Shown here: positions 60,959 to 64,000 of the stretch, piece by piece
Position numbering within the stretch: the stretch's first letter is position 1
How the letters are laid out: the number at the start of each line of letters is the position of its first letter
DNA from: BRHc4a sp049323755
GTDB taxonomy: Bacteria; Bacillota; Desulfotomaculia; Desulfotomaculales; Desulfocucumaceae
NCBI GenBank assembly: GCA_049323755.1
Contig: JBMOPE010000030.1
Span: 91,034 to 155,033, forward strand
Direction: 5' to 3'
DNA: 64,000 nt
Position numbers and translations under genes: made by a program
The notes under the pieces: generated by a model
Seen by the model: the letters and a program-made list of their open reading frames with translations, nothing else
Database searches by the model: none
What the model was told of the DNA's origin: nothing

Positions 60959-62131
60959 GTGATGAAGAGGAACAAAAAGATTTACCTGGGAGTGGGAATA
61001 GCGGCCGTCCTGGTGGTGGCGGTGCTGGCGCTGAAAGGCGGTGGAACACCGGTTGAAACGGTGCAGGTGAAACAGGGAGACATAACCCGGGTGGTGGTTG
61101 AAACAGGTTATGTACAGCCGTCAACAAACCACGAACTACATGCTACACAGGCCGCCAAAGTGATTCAGGTGCCTGTCAAAACCGGTCAGACGGTGGCCCG
61201 GGGTGAAACCCTGGTAGTGCTGGAAAACCTGGACCTGGCGGTGCAGATAAGCGACACAAGGCGGCAGCTGTCACAGTCGGAGGCCGCCGCTGCAGCCTCC
61301 AGGGCCGCAGTGCAGAGGACCGGCCTGGAACTCGGTAACGCTGAAGAAAACTTCAAACGCACAGAGGAGCTTTACCGCTCAGGAACTATTTCCCGGGTAG
61401 AATTTGAAAAGGCTCAGCTGCAGGTGGAAACCCTCAGCCGGAGCCTGGAGGAGCAAAATTCTCTTTTGAAAAGCTCTTTGGCCCAGGTAGACGGCCTTGG
61501 CCAAACACTGCAGCAGCTTTCTGCCAAGGAGAGGCAGCTGCTGGTAACCAGCCCGGCCGAAGGGACTGTCCTGTCTCTTCCTGTACAGGCGGGGCAGGTA
61601 TTGAATCCCGGAACCCTTCTGGCATCGGTGGCCGCTCCGGACAGCCTGGAGATAAAGGCCGATATACTGAGTGACGACCTGGCCGAGGTCGCAGAGGGTC
61701 AAAAAGTCAATATCACTGCTCCTGTACTGGGTGGCAAGATTTTGACCGGCCGGGTGAAACAGATCTACCCACAGGCAGAGGAAAAAATGTCCGCCCTGGG
61801 TGTTGCCCAGCGCCGGGTGCCGGTAATCATCAGCCTTGACGAAACGGCCAATCTGAAGCCGGGCTTTGAGGTAAAGGTGTCGGTGGAAACCATGACCCGC
61901 CATGATGCGCTCCATGTGCCCCTGGAGGCAGTGATAACCAGGGCAGATGGGCAAAAGGAAGTGATGGTGGTGGTAAATAATAGTGTGTCCCGCCGTATCG
62001 TAAAGACAGGTATCAGTGACAGGGAAAAAGTTGAAATAACCGGAGGTCTGGAGGACAGGGATGTCATTGTAAAAGACGGCAGCCTGGCCCTGCCGGATAA
62101 GGCGAAGGTAAAGCCGGCAGACAGTTTATAA
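60959..62131 (+). CDS. Membrane fusion (HlyD/MacA-like) adaptor protein
   Basis: 390 aa. One N-terminal membrane anchor (about 6-25), a barrel-sandwich domain (about 60-85 and 195-220; ATQAAKVIQVPVKTGQTVARGE and TSPAEGTVLSLPVQAGQ), a coiled-coil hairpin (about 90-185), a beta-barrel (about 230-300) and a membrane-proximal C-terminal domain (about 310-385). In Gram-positive bacteria MacA-like adaptors work with the FtsX-type permease at the membrane surface. The ATG has an AGGAGG ribosome site. It completes a three-gene export operon after the regulator. Confidence 0.9.
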   Translation: MMKRNKKIYLGVGIAAVLVVAVLALKGGGTPVETVQVKQGDITRVVVETGYVQPSTNHELHATQAAKVIQVPVKTGQTVARGETLVVLENLDLAVQISDTRRQLSQSEAAAAASRAAVQRTGLELGNAEENFKRTEELYRSGTISRVEFEKAQLQVETLSRSLEEQNSLLKSSLAQVDGLGQTLQQLSAKERQLLVTSPAEGTVLSLPVQAGQVLNPGTLLASVAAPDSLEIKADILSDDLAEVAEGQKVNITAPVLGGKILTGRVKQIYPQAEEKMSALGVAQRRVPVIISLDETANLKPGFEVKVSVETMTRHDALHVPLEAVITRADGQKEVMVVVNNSVSRRIVKTGISDREKVEITGGLEDRDVIVKDGSLALPDKAKVKPADSL

Positions 62132-62177
62132 GCATTATTTAGGGTCCGGAATTGGGAATTAGGAATCAGGAATTGGA
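62130..62177. repeat. 7-bp tandem repeat array with conserved flank, copy 4 (inverted)
   Basis: AAGCATTATTTAGGGTCCGG leads into GGAATTG/GGAATTA units. This is the reverse complement of copies 2 and 3, including their GGACCC and TAATGCTT flanks. The flank overlaps the stop codon of the adaptor gene. Confidence 0.8.
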
Positions 62178-62206
62178 GATATAGTTCCGATCTAGCTGCT
62201 ATATGC

Positions 62207-62812
62207 TCACTCTACTGATAGATAGGAGATTCCGTCCAGTGGGGTGAGCATCTTAAGTGAAGAATCCCCCTCCGATGAGCCCACCATATAGGCAGTATAA
62301 TGCCTGCCGGAGGAAAAGGTCTGATTGGGGACAATTAATAAAACATTGTTTGTTCCCGACCCTACGACCCTGATGGTGTACGTGCCGGGTGAGAGAACGA
62401 CGTAGCGGGTGGTATCCCCGTAAGACACATTACTTGCAAGGGTGGTGCCGTTGGAGAGGTAGACATCCACCTCCCGGGAGTTATGGGAAAGATTTGCGAA
62501 TCTTAAGCAGAACTGGTCGGGGGAAATGGACACCGGCGATTCGCATACACTAATCACTTCGGTATTTTCCACCCCGCCGGTGGCGGTCACTGTGCAAATG
62601 GAGTTGTCAGTTATGCTGCAGGATGTATTGATAAGCGGCTCCTCGACACCGGGTGGAATGCACCTTATGTAGTAGGTCCCGGCTGTTACCGGCATATATT
62701 CAGAAAAACCGCAATAGTCAAGGTCCCGTACAATAATATTGTTGTTTTCGTCGCACACATGTATGGCAGGAGCCTCAGGAGAAGCGTGAAGTACGCGGAC
62801 GTAGGACGCCAT
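62207..62812 (-). CDS. DUF4397 domain protein
   Basis: 201 aa, leftward. Two beta-sandwich repeats: YVRVLHASPEAPAIHVCDEN at the start and LRFANLSHNSREVDVYLSNG near residue 105, with YMPVTAGTYYIRCIPPG and YVVLSPGTYTIRVVGSG as their second halves; this is the DUF4397 pattern. No signal peptide is visible, although many relatives are secreted or spore-associated. The ATG has an AGAGGTGA ribosome site. The second repeat is better conserved than the first. Function unknown. Confidence 0.85.
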   Translation of the reverse strand: MASYVRVLHASPEAPAIHVCDENNNIIVRDLDYCGFSEYMPVTAGTYYIRCIPPGVEEPLINTSCSITDNSICTVTATGGVENTEVISVCESPVSISPDQFCLRFANLSHNSREVDVYLSNGTTLASNVSYGDTTRYVVLSPGTYTIRVVGSGTNNVLLIVPNQTFSSGRHYTAYMVGSSEGDSSLKMLTPLDGISYLSVE

Positions 62813-62880
62813 GGCAAACCATCACCTCTGAAATTTTTAATATAATATGCAAAACCAGTTTCTCAGGTTCCAGGAACACT

Positions 62881-62907
62881 AATACCCCCGGAAAATACGG
62901 GGGTATT
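62881..62907. terminator. 10-bp stem hairpin between two leftward genes
   Basis: AATACCCCCG and CGGGGGTATT around GAAAATA. It probably ends the transcript of the metallo-hydrolase gene at 62976, although no clear T run follows leftward. Confidence 0.6.
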
Positions 62908-62975
62908 GCAGCCACCAATAAGGATTTTAAGCAGAATCAGGCAGGGCCAATTCAGAGAAGACCTCTTTTTGCGCG

Positions 62976-63746
62976 CTATAAAGTGATCCATTCGCCATGC
63001 CTCGGGACAATCACTTTTATTCCCGTGAACATCCCTGCGGCCTTTCTTATGAATGCGCCGGTATCTACCGCGCTGGATATCGGCGGAAAGGAATCATCAA
63101 AATGGTGTAGATAAATAGCCTTGGGCTCTGCTTTTTGAACAAATTGAAGGGCGTAGCTGTCCAGGTCAGACCTTCCCTGGAAAGGAAGCGTTAGCAAATC
63201 TATATTTCTGGGGCAGACCTCGTTTTCATCCATGTTTAAGCTTCCCAGGTGCAAAATCTTCCTGTCTTTTGTGTCAATCTGAAAAATAAGTGTTTGTCCT
63301 TCAGGGTATCTGGAGGACTCCCTCAGAATTTTTTTCAGGTTCTCACAGTATATAAGCATACGGTAGTTTAAAAACGTTCTGGCAATCAACCTGCGGTCAA
63401 AAACTATGTGTTTTCCTCTTAAAACATTTATCTTAAATGGCCCGATCTCAAAACTGTCGCCGGGGGCAATGACGGCAATCCTGTCCGGTTTGACGCCTTC
63501 CCGCACCAGGGTGGCGGCTGCTGTATCTGAACAGTATACAGTTGCCCCGCCCTTTTTTAATATAGCCGGAACACTGATTAAATGGTCGAAATGTCCGTGG
63601 GTTATAAAAATATTATCAGGTGCCGCAAGTTCATCCAAAGGGGGCTGGTATAGGTTTTTGTTCATGGGAAGGAATGGATCAAAGAGAATAGTGTGATCTT
63701 CTTCCTTTAATAAGATTGATGCTGTGCCAAACCACTTGATATCCAT
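62976..63746 (-). CDS. MBL-fold metallo-hydrolase (UlaG-like)
   Basis: 256 aa, leftward. Metallo-beta-lactamase fold with the zinc motif ITHGHFDHL near residue 49, an N-terminal WFGTASILLKEEDHTILFDP typical of UlaG/YtkL-like hydrolases, KILHLGSL near 165 and a C-terminal YLHHFDDSFPP. It would hydrolyse a phosphodiester or lactone-type bond; the substrate is unknown. ATG at 63746 follows AAGGAG by 7 nt; a longer frame up to 63782 has no ribosome site. Confidence 0.85.
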   Translation of the reverse strand: MDIKWFGTASILLKEEDHTILFDPFLPMNKNLYQPPLDELAAPDNIFITHGHFDHLISVPAILKKGGATVYCSDTAAATLVREGVKPDRIAVIAPGDSFEIGPFKINVLRGKHIVFDRRLIARTFLNYRMLIYCENLKKILRESSRYPEGQTLIFQIDTKDRKILHLGSLNMDENEVCPRNIDLLTLPFQGRSDLDSYALQFVQKAEPKAIYLHHFDDSFPPISSAVDTGAFIRKAAGMFTGIKVIVPRHGEWITL

Positions 63747-63861
63747 ATTAAAACTCCTTCCAGCGATCATTGCAGGAAACAATTTCTCTCATGCAGCCCC
63801 TTAGGGCTGTTTTTATTTATACACCAGGAAAAAATAAATTTTTGGTTGTGGATAAATTGAA

Positions 63862-64000
63862 TGCCAGCTATATGGCAGGCTTAGAATATCACCCCCATGC
63901 GTTGATGATCTCTCCGGCTGAAACTGGCTCTATGCTTGGAGTCAACAGATAGCCGACCGTCCTCAACGGCGCGTCCATGCGCCGGTTCGGACTTCCGCCA
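63862..64000 (+). repeat. Structured dispersed repeat, copy 3 (runs off the window)
   Basis: It begins ATGCCAGCTATATGGCAGG, shares ATGATCTCTCCGGCTG with copy 1 and CCTCAACGGCGCGTCCATG plus CGCCGGTTCGGAC with copy 2. The right half lies beyond position 64000. Confidence 0.7.

Noticed and set aside
63770..63952. A 60-codon rightward frame in repeat copy 3
   Set aside because: Part of the dispersed repeat; the frame shifts relative to copy 1 and has no ribosome site.

Overview
The window looks like chromosomal DNA of an anaerobic, endospore-forming Gram-positive bacterium, most likely a clostridial lineage of the Desulfotomaculum/Pelotomaculum type. This is an inference from strong GGAGG ribosome sites, sigma-A promoters, ferredoxin-type and CCG-type redox proteins, TRAP transport, acyl-CoA metabolism, secreted proteins with copper-amine-oxidase-like stalk domains, and a leftover of a spore germination permease. 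There is no rRNA, tRNA, CRISPR array, intact transposase or phage module.

Layout. 1-2.8 kb: end of a nucleotide-sugar/glycosylation cluster. 3.0-8.2 kb: an operator-controlled carboxyltransferase plus acyl-CoA ligase pair, then a TetR repressor whose probable operators also flank the promoter of a redox-type C_GCAxxG_C_C protein. 8.4-16.2 kb: single genes (flavoprotein, CorC-type membrane protein, ferredoxin-nitroreductase, sugar-dehydrogenase-like protein, penicillin-acylase family protein). 16.2-21.3 kb: an accessory, partly decayed stretch with gene fragments (GNAT, GerAB-like), small ORFs, a Cys-cluster/pentapeptide-repeat protein and several repeat families. 21.5-35.0 kb: a same-strand catabolic locus: GlcD/GlcF oxidase, cupin-PocR histidine kinase, YesN-type regulator, complete TRAP transporter, IlvD-family dehydratase, two tandem PanB paralogues and an LUD protein. 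I read it as uptake and breakdown of an external hydroxy acid with release of a one-carbon unit, possibly a pathway not yet described. 35.0-46.6 kb: a DUF3796/XRE pair, a large MalT/SARP-like regulator read leftward, and a divergent island of secreted or lipid-anchored proteins with FN3 and stalk domains. The shared gap carries 11-bp-spaced direct repeats placed like SARP binding sites for both promoters. 47-52.5 kb: orphan amino-acid-type binding protein, Hsp20, lipoprotein, AraC regulator, methyltransferase. 52.8-62.1 kb: a drug-response locus in which a MarR/GbsR-like regulator (probably starting at an AUA codon) sits between a leftward MFS exporter plus rifamycin-phosphotransferase-like operon and a rightward MacAB-like ABC export operon, with one palindrome over both -35 boxes. 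62.2-64 kb: a DUF4397 protein, an MBL-fold hydrolase and a repeat running off the window.

Non-coding structure is rich: at least five dispersed families (7-bp tandem arrays with a conserved flank, AACGCCC double hairpins, GTCAGG hairpins, a TGTCATTGCGAG palindrome, and a multi-stem element of up to about 200 bp present three times in the same orientation).
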